DNA from: Mesorhizobium amorphae | GTDB taxonomy: Bacteria; Pseudomonadota; Alphaproteobacteria; Rhizobiales; Rhizobiaceae | DNA length: 64,000 nt | Direction of reading: 5' to 3' | NCBI RefSeq assembly: GCF_014843845.1 | Contig: NZ_JHQS01000056.1 | Location: 1 to 64,000 of the forward strand | Shown here: positions 57,542-64,000 of the stretch, one piece after another | Layout of the letters: each line of letters opens with the position of its first letter | Numbering within the stretch: the stretch's first letter is position 1 | Program-made: the position numbers and the translations under genes | Notes under the pieces: generated by a model | Database searches by the model: none | The model's input: only the letters and a program-made list of their open reading frames with translations | Told to the model about the DNA's origin: nothing

Positions 57542-58552
57542 TCAGCCCTCCTCGCCGGACTGGCCCGCCCGCTCCACGCCAAAGCGCCTGCGGTAGTCGC
57601 CCGGCACCAGCCCCGTTATCCTGGCGAACACCTTGCGGAAGGAGCCGGGGTCGTCATAGCCGACTTCCCACGCGATCTGGTCGACGGATCGCGTCGTCAT
57701 TTGCAGCATGTCGCGCGCCTTGCCGACGCGCAGGTGCTGGCAATATTCGGTCGGCTTGAGGCCGGTGGCGTTGCGGAAGCGGCGCAGGAAGGTCCGTTCC
57801 TCCAGGCCGGCCTGCTCGGCCATCGAGCCGAGCGTGACATCGCGCGCGCCTCTTGCCTGCAGCCAGTGCTGCACCTTGAGGATCGCCTCGTCGCCATGGT
57901 TCAGCCGCGGCGCGAAGGCGCTGTAGAAACGCTGCTCGCGTCCCGGCGGATCGACCAGCATGAAGCGCGCCGTCGCCATCATGACCGCCGGACCAAGCAC
58001 TCGGTCGACCAGCTTGAGACCGAGATCGGTCCAGGCCATGTAGCCGCCGGCGGTGATGATGTCGCCATCGTCGATGACCAACCTGTCGGCGTCGAGCAGG
58101 ATATCGGGAAAACGCTTCGCCAGCGCCTCGCTGTAGGCCCAGTGCGTCGTCGCCACGCGGCTGGACAGCAGGCCGGTTTCGGCAAGCACGAAGGCGCCGG
58201 CGCAGACCGAGCCCAGCGTCGCACCCGCCGCGTGGCGCGCCCTCAGCCACTCGGCATAGGGCGCTGCCGCCTCGCGCGCGATCGGCTGGCCGAGGGTCGG
58301 CGGCAGGATGGCCATGGCCGGCCCGTTGTCGGCTGCGGGTCCATTGCCAGCCGGCTCGCTGTCGAAGCTGCGGATGACGGCGTCCTCCTGCAATTGCCAG
58401 TGGCTGATGCGAAGTCGCGGCGCCTGTGTTGAGCGCGCCTGCGCCATCTGGTCGGCAAGCATGAAAAGATCGGTGAGCCCAAGCACGGCCGCCTGCTGCA
58501 CGCCGGGATAGATGACGAGCCCGATTTCGATCGGATCATGCACAGCGGCCAT
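57542..58552 (-). CDS. GlxA-type AraC-family regulator
   Basis: The 336-residue protein has a DJ-1/PfpI-like sensor domain (about residues 8-185; nucleophile region LGSVCAGAFVLAETGLL, Cys about 116) and a C-terminal AraC DNA-binding domain (about 225-325: LEERTFLRRFRNATGLKPTEYCQHLRVGKARDML). It is divergent from the chloroperoxidase-like hydrolase gene, 118 bp away, and is its likely regulator. Confidence 0.93.
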   Translation of the reverse strand: MAAVHDPIEIGLVIYPGVQQAAVLGLTDLFMLADQMAQARSTQAPRLRISHWQLQEDAVIRSFDSEPAGNGPAADNGPAMAILPPTLGQPIAREAAAPYAEWLRARHAAGATLGSVCAGAFVLAETGLLSSRVATTHWAYSEALAKRFPDILLDADRLVIDDGDIITAGGYMAWTDLGLKLVDRVLGPAVMMATARFMLVDPPGREQRFYSAFAPRLNHGDEAILKVQHWLQARGARDVTLGSMAEQAGLEERTFLRRFRNATGLKPTEYCQHLRVGKARDMLQMTTRSVDQIAWEVGYDDPGSFRKVFARITGLVPGDYRRRFGVERAGQSGEEG

Positions 58553-58670
58553 CTGTCAGTTTTGCCTCGTTCGATGTCAGTTTTGCCGATCCTCACCATG
58601 GCCGAGCTTCTCTAGCTTGTCCACAGAAGGAGCAAACCTTCCCCGACAAACCAACTTCAGGAGCAGAACG

Positions 58671-59495
58671 ATGAGTACATTCACCACCAGCGACGGCACC
58701 GAGATCTTCTACAAGGATTGGGGCACGGGCCAACCGATCGTTTTCCATCACGGCTGGCCGCTCAGTTCCGACGACTGGGACAACCAGATGCTGTTCTTCC
58801 TCGACAAGGGTTTTCGCGTCATCGCTCATGACCGGCGCGGCCATGGCCGCTCCTCGCAGACCGCGACCGGCAACGAGATGGACACCTATGCCGCCGACGT
58901 TGCGGCACTTGCCGAACATCTCGATCTCAGCAATGCCGTCCATATCGGCCATTCGACCGGCGGTGGCGAGGTGGCGCGCTACGTTGCCCGCCACGGCGGC
59001 GGCCGCGTCGCCAAGGCGGTGCTGATCGGTGCGGTGCCGCCTATCATGGTCAAGTCCGAGAGCAACCCGGGCGGCCTGCCGCTAGAGGTCTTCGACGGCT
59101 TTCGCGCGGCCCTTGTCGCCAACCGGGCCCAGTTCTTCCGGGATGTTCCGGCGGGTCCGTTCTACGGCTTCAACCGCGACGGCGCCAAGGTTTCGCAAGG
59201 GGTCATCGACAATTGGTGGCGCCAGGGCATGATGGGCGGCGCCAAGGCCCATTACGACTGCATCAAGGCCTTTTCGGAAACCGACTTCACCGACGATCTG
59301 AGGAAGCTCGACGTGCCCGTCCTGATCATGCATGGCGGCGACGACCAGATCGTGCCGATCGAAGATTCCGCCCTGCTTGCGGCAAAGCTGGTCAAGCGCG
59401 GCACGCTGAAGGTCTATGAGGGCCTGTCGCACGGCATGTGCACCACCCATCCGGAGATCATCAACCCGGACCTGCTGACCTTCATCCGGAGCTGA
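58671..59495 (+). CDS. Alpha/beta hydrolase, non-heme chloroperoxidase type
   Basis: The 274-residue protein has the alpha/beta-hydrolase features FHHGWPLSSDDWD (oxyanion region, about residues 25-37), nucleophile elbow GHSTGGGE (Ser about 97), acid in MHGGDDQIVP (about 222-231) and His in GLSHGM (about 253). HxGWPL and the length match cofactor-free haloperoxidases/perhydrolases. The natural reaction is probably ester hydrolysis or perhydrolysis. GGAGCAGAACG precedes ATG 58671. Confidence 0.93.
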   Translation: MSTFTTSDGTEIFYKDWGTGQPIVFHHGWPLSSDDWDNQMLFFLDKGFRVIAHDRRGHGRSSQTATGNEMDTYAADVAALAEHLDLSNAVHIGHSTGGGEVARYVARHGGGRVAKAVLIGAVPPIMVKSESNPGGLPLEVFDGFRAALVANRAQFFRDVPAGPFYGFNRDGAKVSQGVIDNWWRQGMMGGAKAHYDCIKAFSETDFTDDLRKLDVPVLIMHGGDDQIVPIEDSALLAAKLVKRGTLKVYEGLSHGMCTTHPEIINPDLLTFIRS

Positions 59496-59618
59496 CGCGG
59501 CAGTGCCGATGCAGGCGTGGCGGCCACGATGCGGCCGCCTTTGGAGACAAATGGCCGCTTTGGCGGTCATGCGCGGCGAGAAAGACCTTCGCCGCGCCTC
59601 ACTATCGAATCATGGAAG

Positions 59619-59816
59619 CTAGCGTCCCGATTGTTTTCTGGCGGCAATCGCGCAGAGGAAAGCCAGTGCGGCGGCGTCACATGCCGTGCGAGACGGACCT
59701 TTGGCAAAAAGGACCGCGTCCGCGGCTGGGATCGTCAGGCCATATTTTTTGGCGAAAGAGGTAACTTCGTATGGTTGATCGTCAGCTTGACTGCGTCTCT
59801 CGAACTCATATTCCAT
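59619..59816 (-). CDS. Small protein, perhaps DUF3606-like
   Basis: The 65-residue protein (MEYEFERRSQADDQPYEVTS, then FAKKYGLTIPAADAVLFAKG) has an excellent ribosome site (GGAGGAGA) before ATG 59816, which is the main reason to call it. The YEVxxFxKKYGL pattern recalls DUF3606, found in many small rhizobial proteins, but the similarity is weak. It converges with the hydrolase gene. Confidence 0.65.
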   Translation of the reverse strand: MEYEFERRSQADDQPYEVTSFAKKYGLTIPAADAVLFAKGPSRTACDAAALAFLCAIAARKQSGR

Positions 59817-60047
59817 GCACTGTCTCCTCCCGTTCTACGACCCTGTCCCCTCCTTGGTCAGACGCAAAAATTTAACCACCAACGGCCGGCGCAAGTCCAG
59901 CAATTGGGAATTGTGCTAAAACGATACATTCTGAAATCGCGCTCCAACGGCGGTTGCAGGAAACCGCGCGGGATCGAACGGCAGGCATGGCAGCCGAGGC
60001 GACGGACCTGTCGTCATCGCCGGGATCGTATCGTTCGTGTAGGGAAA

Positions 60048-60124
<77 letters not shown>

Positions 60125-60234
60125 AGGCCTTGCGGCGTATAAGGTTCCGGGCCTTGCCGCGCAACCCCTAAAACGCAACCGCAACAAACGGCTGCGGCGT
60201 GACGGGTGCAAAACACGCCGGGGTCGCCCGCCGC

Positions 60235-61431
60235 CTAGCGCTTCTGCCGGGCGATCCTGCGGGCGAGCGCGTCGCCCTGGATGCGGGCATTGGAAAAACA
60301 GCCGCGGATGCTCGGCCGCATGCCGGTGAACCACAGGCCGGGCAGTTTCGGATCGCTGTCGGAACCGTTGAACAGCGGCACCCCCTTGCCGTCGAGCACG
60401 CCGAGCTTGCCGACCATCGTCTCCAGCCCGGTGCGGTAGCCGGTGGCGGTAATGACGACGTCGGGCGCGATCGTCTGGCCATTGTCGAGAATGACGCCGT
60501 CCGACGTGAACTCGCGCAGCTGCGGCACGACGATGATCCTGCCTGCCTTGATGGCGGCGGCGGCGCCGTCGTCGGCGGCGATCGCTGTGTAGTCGCCGGC
60601 CAGGCGGCTGGCGCCGCCCGAAGGCGACGCAGGCAGGCCAAATTTGGTGAGGTCGCCGAGGGCGAGCCGCTGCGTGGCCGCGATCACGGCGTCGGCGAGC
60701 CACACCGGCAGGCGCGCCAGCAGCGGCGAAAACCGGTGCACGGCGATCTTGCGGCCGATGCGCTTGGGCAGGAGTGCCGGGCCGCTGCGCGCCGACAGCC
60801 ACATCTGACCGGGGTTCGCCCCGGCGAGGTGATTGAGCGCGTCGAAGCCCGAATTGCCGGCGCCGACCACCAGTACCGTCTTGCCGTCATAATCCCTGGC
60901 CGCGCCGAAATCCGCCGAATGGACAATCCGTCCGGCAAAGCCCTCCATGCCTTTCCACTGCGGAATGAAAGGCTGGCGGTCGCGCCCGGTGGCCACGACG
61001 ACATGGTGCGCGCGCCGTGGGCCGGTGCTGGTCCGCACGATCCAGTGATCGCCGCCGGATACGATCTCGTCCACGGCGACGCCGAACGTGACCGGCAGCC
61101 GGTGTGTCTCGGCGAATTCGTTGAGGTGGCGGATGACGGCAGTTCGGTGCGGAAAGCCGGGCGTGCCGGTGGGGTAGGTGACACCCGGCAGCGCGGAAAG
61201 GTCGCGATGCGTGTTGAGATGCAGGTTCTTGTGCCGCCGGTGCCAGGGCTCGGCCAACCGGTTCTCGCGCTCCAGCACCTGCACCGCCACGCCGGCCTTG
61301 ACCAGCGCGTGCGCGGCAGCGAGCCCGGCGGCGCCGCCACCGATCACGATCGCGCCGTCGAAGATCGCCGGTTCGCCGGTCCGCAAGGTTTCCGCCACCA
61401 TGTCCGTCATTGTCATAACCGTGATTGCCAC
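60235..61431 (-). CDS. Flavin-containing monooxygenase-like NAD(P)/FAD protein
   Basis: The 398-residue protein has an FAD Rossmann motif VIGGGAAGLAAAHAL (about residues 29-43), FMO/Baeyer-Villiger-like context (HLNTHRDLSALPG), an NADPH motif VVGAGNSGFDAL (about 178-189) and the ATGYRTGL C-terminal flavin motif (about 332-339). It is an FMO/TrkA-like oxidoreductase; substrate unknown. Starts at 61431, 61416 or 61407 are all possible. It is monocistronic beside tRNA-Pro. Confidence 0.9.
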   Translation of the reverse strand: MAITVMTMTDMVAETLRTGEPAIFDGAIVIGGGAAGLAAAHALVKAGVAVQVLERENRLAEPWHRRHKNLHLNTHRDLSALPGVTYPTGTPGFPHRTAVIRHLNEFAETHRLPVTFGVAVDEIVSGGDHWIVRTSTGPRRAHHVVVATGRDRQPFIPQWKGMEGFAGRIVHSADFGAARDYDGKTVLVVGAGNSGFDALNHLAGANPGQMWLSARSGPALLPKRIGRKIAVHRFSPLLARLPVWLADAVIAATQRLALGDLTKFGLPASPSGGASRLAGDYTAIAADDGAAAAIKAGRIIVVPQLREFTSDGVILDNGQTIAPDVVITATGYRTGLETMVGKLGVLDGKGVPLFNGSDSDPKLPGLWFTGMRPSIRGCFSNARIQGDALARRIARQKR

Positions 61432-61726
61432 GCCAGTGTATCCGACATATGCCGCATGCGGCGCCGCGCCAACTCGACGCGGTCGAAAGACCGTCGTCTA
61501 GACGCGGCTGGAAACCGTCGTCCCGCGGGTCGAAGAGCCGTCGTCCGACGTGATCGCCAAACCGTCATTCGATGCGGCTGCAGGACCTGTCGGCCTTGCC
61601 GCCGGCGCCATTGCACAGTAATGACGGGTTGGTGCACGACCCCGAGACCCTGAATCGGGTTTTTCGAGGGCAGGCGCCGGTTCAGGAGTGCCTGGAGCGT
61701 CCGCCCCAGGGAGCAACGAGGTGGTC
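61432..61726. other. 295-bp spacer with repeated GTCGTC and a weak terminator
   Basis: The segment 61485-61580 carries three degenerate copies of ACCGTCGTC (near 61491, 61516, 61542) and one of ACCGTCATT. At 61641-61664 CCCGA-(9 nt)-TCGGG is followed by five T, a weak rightward terminator without an obvious gene before it. No coding frame is convincing. Confidence 0.4.
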
Positions 61727-62032
61727 ATGTCCGCGCGCATTTTCAGCCCAGCCAAAACCGCGATGCAATCCGGCAAGGCCAAGACCGGACATTGGGTGCT
61801 GGAATTCGACCCGGCGCAGCGCAAGAAGATCGACCCGCTGATGGGCTACACCACCTCGGGCGACATGCTGAGCCAGATCAGGCTGACCTTCGACACCAGG
61901 GAAGAGGCGGTAGCCTATGCCGAGAAGGAAGGCCTCGCCTTCCGCGTCGAGGAACCGAAGGAACCCAAGCGCCGGCAGATTTCCTATGCGGAGAATTTCC
62001 GCTATGACCGCAGGACGCCCTGGACGCACTGA
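61727..62032 (+). CDS. NDUFS4-like Complex I accessory subunit
   Basis: The 101-residue protein matches the ETC complex I subunit conserved region: ARIFSPAKTAMQSGKAKTGHWVLEF (starting at residue 3), GYTTSGDMLSQIRLTFDTREEAVAYAEKEGL (about 40-70) and the terminal ISYAENFRYDRRTPWTH. Alphaproteobacteria share this subunit (NDUFS4/AQDQ family) with mitochondria; it stabilises NADH:ubiquinone oxidoreductase. It lies away from nuo genes, just before tRNA-Arg, as is common. Confidence 0.95.
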   Translation: MSARIFSPAKTAMQSGKAKTGHWVLEFDPAQRKKIDPLMGYTTSGDMLSQIRLTFDTREEAVAYAEKEGLAFRVEEPKEPKRRQISYAENFRYDRRTPWTH

Positions 62033-62087
62033 CCGGCATTGCCGGGCAACGCCCGGGCGTGAAAATCAGCCGGCACGGCCGGCCAGC

Positions 62088-62164
62088 GGTCCCGTAGCTC
62101 AGCTGGATAGAGCACCGGCCTTCTAAGCCGATGGTCACAGGTTCGAATCCTGTCGGGATCGCCA
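62088..62164 (+). tRNA. tRNA-Arg (anticodon TCT)
   Basis: The 77-nt sequence starts GGTCCCGTAGCTCAGCTGGA and ends CGGGATCGCCA with encoded CCA. The acceptor stem pairs (one G-T), the anticodon stem-loop GGCTT-agaag... reads with anticodon TCT at 62122-62124, and the T arm has GTTCGAATCC. It decodes AGA/AGG arginine codons. tRNA genes are frequent integration sites, but no integrase or attachment duplicate is visible downstream within the window. Confidence 0.96.
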
Positions 62165-62305
62165 ATATTTCAATGACTTAGCGTTTGTGCGGCGAGCGTG
62201 TTTCAACTCGGCCGGCGCAGAACTGGAAGCGGTTGGCTGGAAAGTTCACCTGGCCAAGGTGTGTTGAGATCCAGGTCAGGCCGATCATCTGAGTCTCAAC
62301 ACCCC

Positions 62306-62389
62306 TCAATGCAGATAGCCCAGAAGCCACAGGATGATGATGACCGGTATCGGAATCCCGATGAGCCAAAGTAGCGCTCCTCGTAGCAT
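62306..62389 (-). CDS. 27-residue membrane protein
   Basis: A strong ribosome site (AGGAGGA) lies four bases before ATG 62389. The peptide MLRGALLWLIGIPIPVIIIL.. ends WLLGYLH and is almost entirely one membrane helix with a Pro pair. Very similar tiny proteins occur in many Rhizobiales genomes, which, with the ribosome site, supports it. The role is unknown; it may interact with a membrane complex. Confidence 0.75.
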   Translation of the reverse strand: MLRGALLWLIGIPIPVIIILWLLGYLH

Positions 62390-62493
62390 GATGTCCTCCT
62401 TAGCTTGCAGGAGGGAACGCGCCCCGACTCGCTTGGTTCCGCGACCGTTATCGGCCCGCTTTGGCCGGTGAGGCAGCAGAGGCGCGTGATGGG

Positions 62494-62769
62494 TCAAACG
62501 TCCGGAGAGCCACCATAGAGCTGCACCCCAAGTCGCTCGCTTCTCCTCCACCGGACGACGGCGCGATAGGTGGCGCCGTCAGCTTGTATGTGAAGCACAA
62601 AGCGATCCGGTATTTTCACGCCGGCAGCGACGCGCAATTCAGCTCCATTTTCGTGCTGATTTCTAACGGAGCAGCCTATTTCGGCGTCCTCCGTTGTGAT
62701 GGTCGCTTCCTTCAGCACAATCTCTCGTGCATGAAGGCGCCGCTCTTTGCGGGGTTCGGACGGGTCCAT
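62494..62769 (-). CDS. PilZ-domain protein
   Basis: The 91-residue protein is a stand-alone PilZ domain: ERRLHAREIVLKEATI (RxxxR-type N-terminal motif, about residues 10-25), CSVRNQHENGAELRV (replacing the usual DxSxxG by NxHxxG) and VRWRRSERLGVQLYG. The altered second motif makes c-di-GMP binding uncertain. ATG 62769 is chosen over GTG 62781 because GTGAGG sits at proper distance. A diguanylate cyclase is at 30792. Confidence 0.85.
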   Translation of the reverse strand: MDPSEPRKERRLHAREIVLKEATITTEDAEIGCSVRNQHENGAELRVAAGVKIPDRFVLHIQADGATYRAVVRWRRSERLGVQLYGGSPDV

Positions 62770-63069
62770 TCGATACCTCACTTCTCCCGGAAATCCTGCA
62801 GCCCCAAGTCTTCCAGCTCTAAGTCTTCCAGCCCTAGTCTTCCTCGCCTCGAAGATGCTTCACGCGGCCGCTCGGACCGTGGCAGGCATGCTCACGCATC
62901 GGACCTCATGCAACTTGAATTTCAATTAATATCGTAGAGCTGTTTCCATTCCGTTAGCGGTCGCTAAAACGTTTGCGGAAACCTTCCGGCCCTGGCCGCC
63001 GTTCTGGTCGGCAGGCAGAACCAACGACAGCGTGCGACGGCGCTGAACGCGGCAGGCGGGTTACTCGGC
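62770..63069. other. 300-bp spacer with short repeats and a palindrome
   Basis: A 15-bp unit (AAGTCTTCCAGCTCT) is repeated about 2.5 times at 62806-62843. TTAGCG-GT-CGCTAA at 62954-62967 is a perfect 14-bp palindrome in an A+T-richer stretch, probably promoter-proximal. No gene is convincing. Confidence 0.5.
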
Positions 63070-63315
63070 CTACTCGACCAGCACATGCGCCTCACGGGCT
63101 GCGCCGACAAACGCATCCATGGCCGCATCGGCAGGAAGATCACCACTCATGGCACGGCGGCAGGCGCGCAGCGCCGAGCCGTGTTGCGCACTCCCGGCGT
63201 CACGCCATTGGCCTGTCAGCAATTCGACTGCCTGCTGTGCATTGGAAATGTGCCGGATCGAGCCCGCGATGCCCACCGAAACCGCAACCGGCCTCGAAAA
63301 CCATCCCTGGGTCAT
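63070..63315 (-). CDS. DUF982 protein (second copy)
   Basis: The 81-residue protein follows the DUF982 pattern: FSRPVAVSVGIAGSIRHISN, then QAVELLTGQWRDAGSAQHG and ALRACRRAMSGDLPADAAMDAFVGAAREAHVL. It differs strongly from the copy at 31687, so it is an old paralogue. ATG 63315 with AAGGG upstream is chosen over the longer frame. Function unknown. Confidence 0.8.
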   Translation of the reverse strand: MTQGWFSRPVAVSVGIAGSIRHISNAQQAVELLTGQWRDAGSAQHGSALRACRRAMSGDLPADAAMDAFVGAAREAHVLVE

Positions 63316-63748
63316 GGGTAAAACCCTTGCTGTTATGATCCAACAAAACGCACCATGCGGCACTAGGTTTCATCGCCGCGTCTCAACTGGCCGTGAACTG
63401 CCCGTTGCCGCTGATTTCTCCCTTGTGGCTGTCGCGAAACATGCGGCGCACTGTAAATGCGGCTCGAAGAACTCGTTATATTCTTGCTGAAAGAGCGCGG
63501 CGCTGGTACTTGTTGGCGGCGCAGATTCAAAAAGATCGAATCTGCGCCGGCTTGCGTAACGGAAAAAATCGCGCATGCTGTCCCGGCAATGATCCCGAAT
63601 GGTGGCAACCTGTTTCGAGAAGGATCATGGTCAAACGAGAAGCAGAGCCCCGTCCCGTAAAATGGGATGGTTAGCTCAGGCAATGCTCTGGATGTCTGAT
63701 GCCATTGCCCCCATGGCCGTCGGAAGAGCAAGGCATATGGGGAAATAA
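63316..63748. other. 430-bp spacer before the NolR-like gene
   Basis: The main structure is an 11-bp inverted repeat at 63518-63548. Short frames here (for example 63627-63674) lack support. The region just before ATG 63749 (GGGGAAATAA) gives the ribosome site of the ArsR gene; an earlier stretch ending near 63600 may hold its promoter. Confidence 0.4.
63518..63548. repeat. 11-bp inverted repeat upstream of the NolR-like gene
   Basis: GGCGCAGATTC (63518-63528) and GAATCTGCGCC (63538-63548) are perfect inverted arms with a 9-nt A-rich loop. It may be a hairpin or a regulator site; no T run follows on the plus strand. Confidence 0.65.
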
Positions 63749-64000
63749 ATGGTCTCGAAGCAACTTACTTCCAACGCCGAAACAGCGGCCGCCTTCCTGT
63801 CCGTAATGGGCAACGGCAAGCGGCTTTTGATTATGAACTATCTGGCCGAGGGCGAATTGTCGGTCGGCGTTCTCGCCGATAAAGTCGAGCTCAGCCAGTC
63901 CGCGCTCTCGCAGCATCTTGCCAAGTTGCGGAGGTTCGGCATCGTCGAAACCCGCCGCGACCGGCAGATGGTCTACTATTCCTGCAAGTCGGCCGCCGCG
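63749..64000 (+). CDS. ArsR-family regulator resembling NolR (cut by window end)
   Basis: The first 84 codons are present. They read SNAETAAAFLSVMGNGKRLL, then IMNYLAEGELSVGVLADKVE and the recognition helix LSQSALSQHLAKLRRFGIVE, then RRDRQMVYYSCKS. The pattern AAxFLSxMxNxKRLLI..VGxLAxKVxLSQSALSQHLxKLR matches rhizobial NolR, a repressor of nodulation and other genes, though other ArsR proteins share parts. No metal-binding ELCVCDL motif is present. GGGGAAATAA precedes ATG 63749. Confidence 0.88.
   Translation, partial: MVSKQLTSNAETAAAFLSVMGNGKRLLIMNYLAEGELSVGVLADKVELSQSALSQHLAKLRRFGIVETRRDRQMVYYSCKSAAA

Noticed and set aside
57268..57759. 163-codon plus frame after hdaA
   Set aside because: It runs through the spacer into the antisense of the AraC-type gene and has no ribosome site or recognisable content.
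62088..64000. Genomic island inserted at tRNA-Arg
   Set aside because: The genes downstream are ordinary small rhizobial genes; no integrase and no repeat of the tRNA 3' end is visible in the window.

Overview
The window looks like chromosomal DNA of a rhizobial alphaproteobacterium, most likely Mesorhizobium or a close relative. The base composition is high in G+C. Signs of the lineage include two small DUF680-type exported proteins in tandem, two DUF982 proteins, a Ros/MucR regulator, an Omp25/31-type porin, BluB, an HdaA-like protein, a NolR-like ArsR regulator at the right edge, and many palindromic intergenic repeats built on the ATCTCCCC and CTTCTCCCC motifs. Genus assignment is inference; no database search was possible.

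Layout, left half. 1-3.6 kb: a 35-bp hairpin tandem array running into the stop codon of an exported AhpD-like protein, a divergent TetR with twin operators, a membrane protein and RlmJ. 3.8-7.4 kb: LysE and EamA exporters, two TetR regulators and a DinB-fold protein. 7.8-11.7 kb: a histone-H1-like protein, GST, TfoX-N, GFA-domain and ROK proteins. 11.9-17.2 kb: a five-gene minus-strand operon (periplasmic binding protein, permease, ATPase, metal-dependent cyclase/formamidase-like hydrolase, amidase) that looks like an uptake-plus-hydrolysis pathway. 17.4-24.2 kb: porin, pteridine-reductase-like SDR, uvrC, pgsA, moaD, moaE, a YbaY/META protein and ndk. 24.6-25.2 kb is a cluster of gene remnants (bluB 3' end, AraC 3' end, GNAT 3' half), followed by a Tat-signal protein of unknown function with a divergent TetR, then intact bluB, a GST and a second DinB protein.

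Layout, right half. 29.9-32.6 kb: a frameshifted Gly/Asn-rich exported protein, a diguanylate cyclase and small rhizobial proteins. 32.7-35.3 kb: a UvrD-family helicase and two tiny envelope proteins. 35.7-38.8 kb: a compact locus of LysR, putative Fe(II)/2-oxoglutarate oxygenase, EamA transporter and a small protein. 39-46 kb: MucR-like regulator, ABC-F ATPase, molybdopterin oxidoreductase, agmatinase-family hydrolase and DapB. 46.2-51.2 kb: an ABC importer of the nitrate/sulfonate/taurine class, convergent with a TctDE-like two-component system. 51.7-52.2 kb: DUF680 pair. 52.3-57.3 kb: SixA-like phosphatase, purN-purM and a divergent cls-like/perM/hdaA operon. 57.5-64 kb: GlxA-type AraC regulator next to a chloroperoxidase-like hydrolase, tRNA-Pro(TGG), an FAD monooxygenase, an NDUFS4-like Complex I subunit, tRNA-Arg(TCT), a 27-residue membrane protein, PilZ, DUF982 and the start of a NolR-like gene.

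Most of the window is ordinary housekeeping and accessory rhizobial content. The less ordinary parts are the hairpin tandem array at the left edge, the ABC/cyclase/amidase operon, the remnant cluster and Tat/TetR block at 24.6-27.7 kb, the LysR/oxygenase/EamA locus, the DUF680 pair, and the inverted 55-bp elements bracketing the 44-48 kb genes. No phage, transposase, integrase or CRISPR array was seen.
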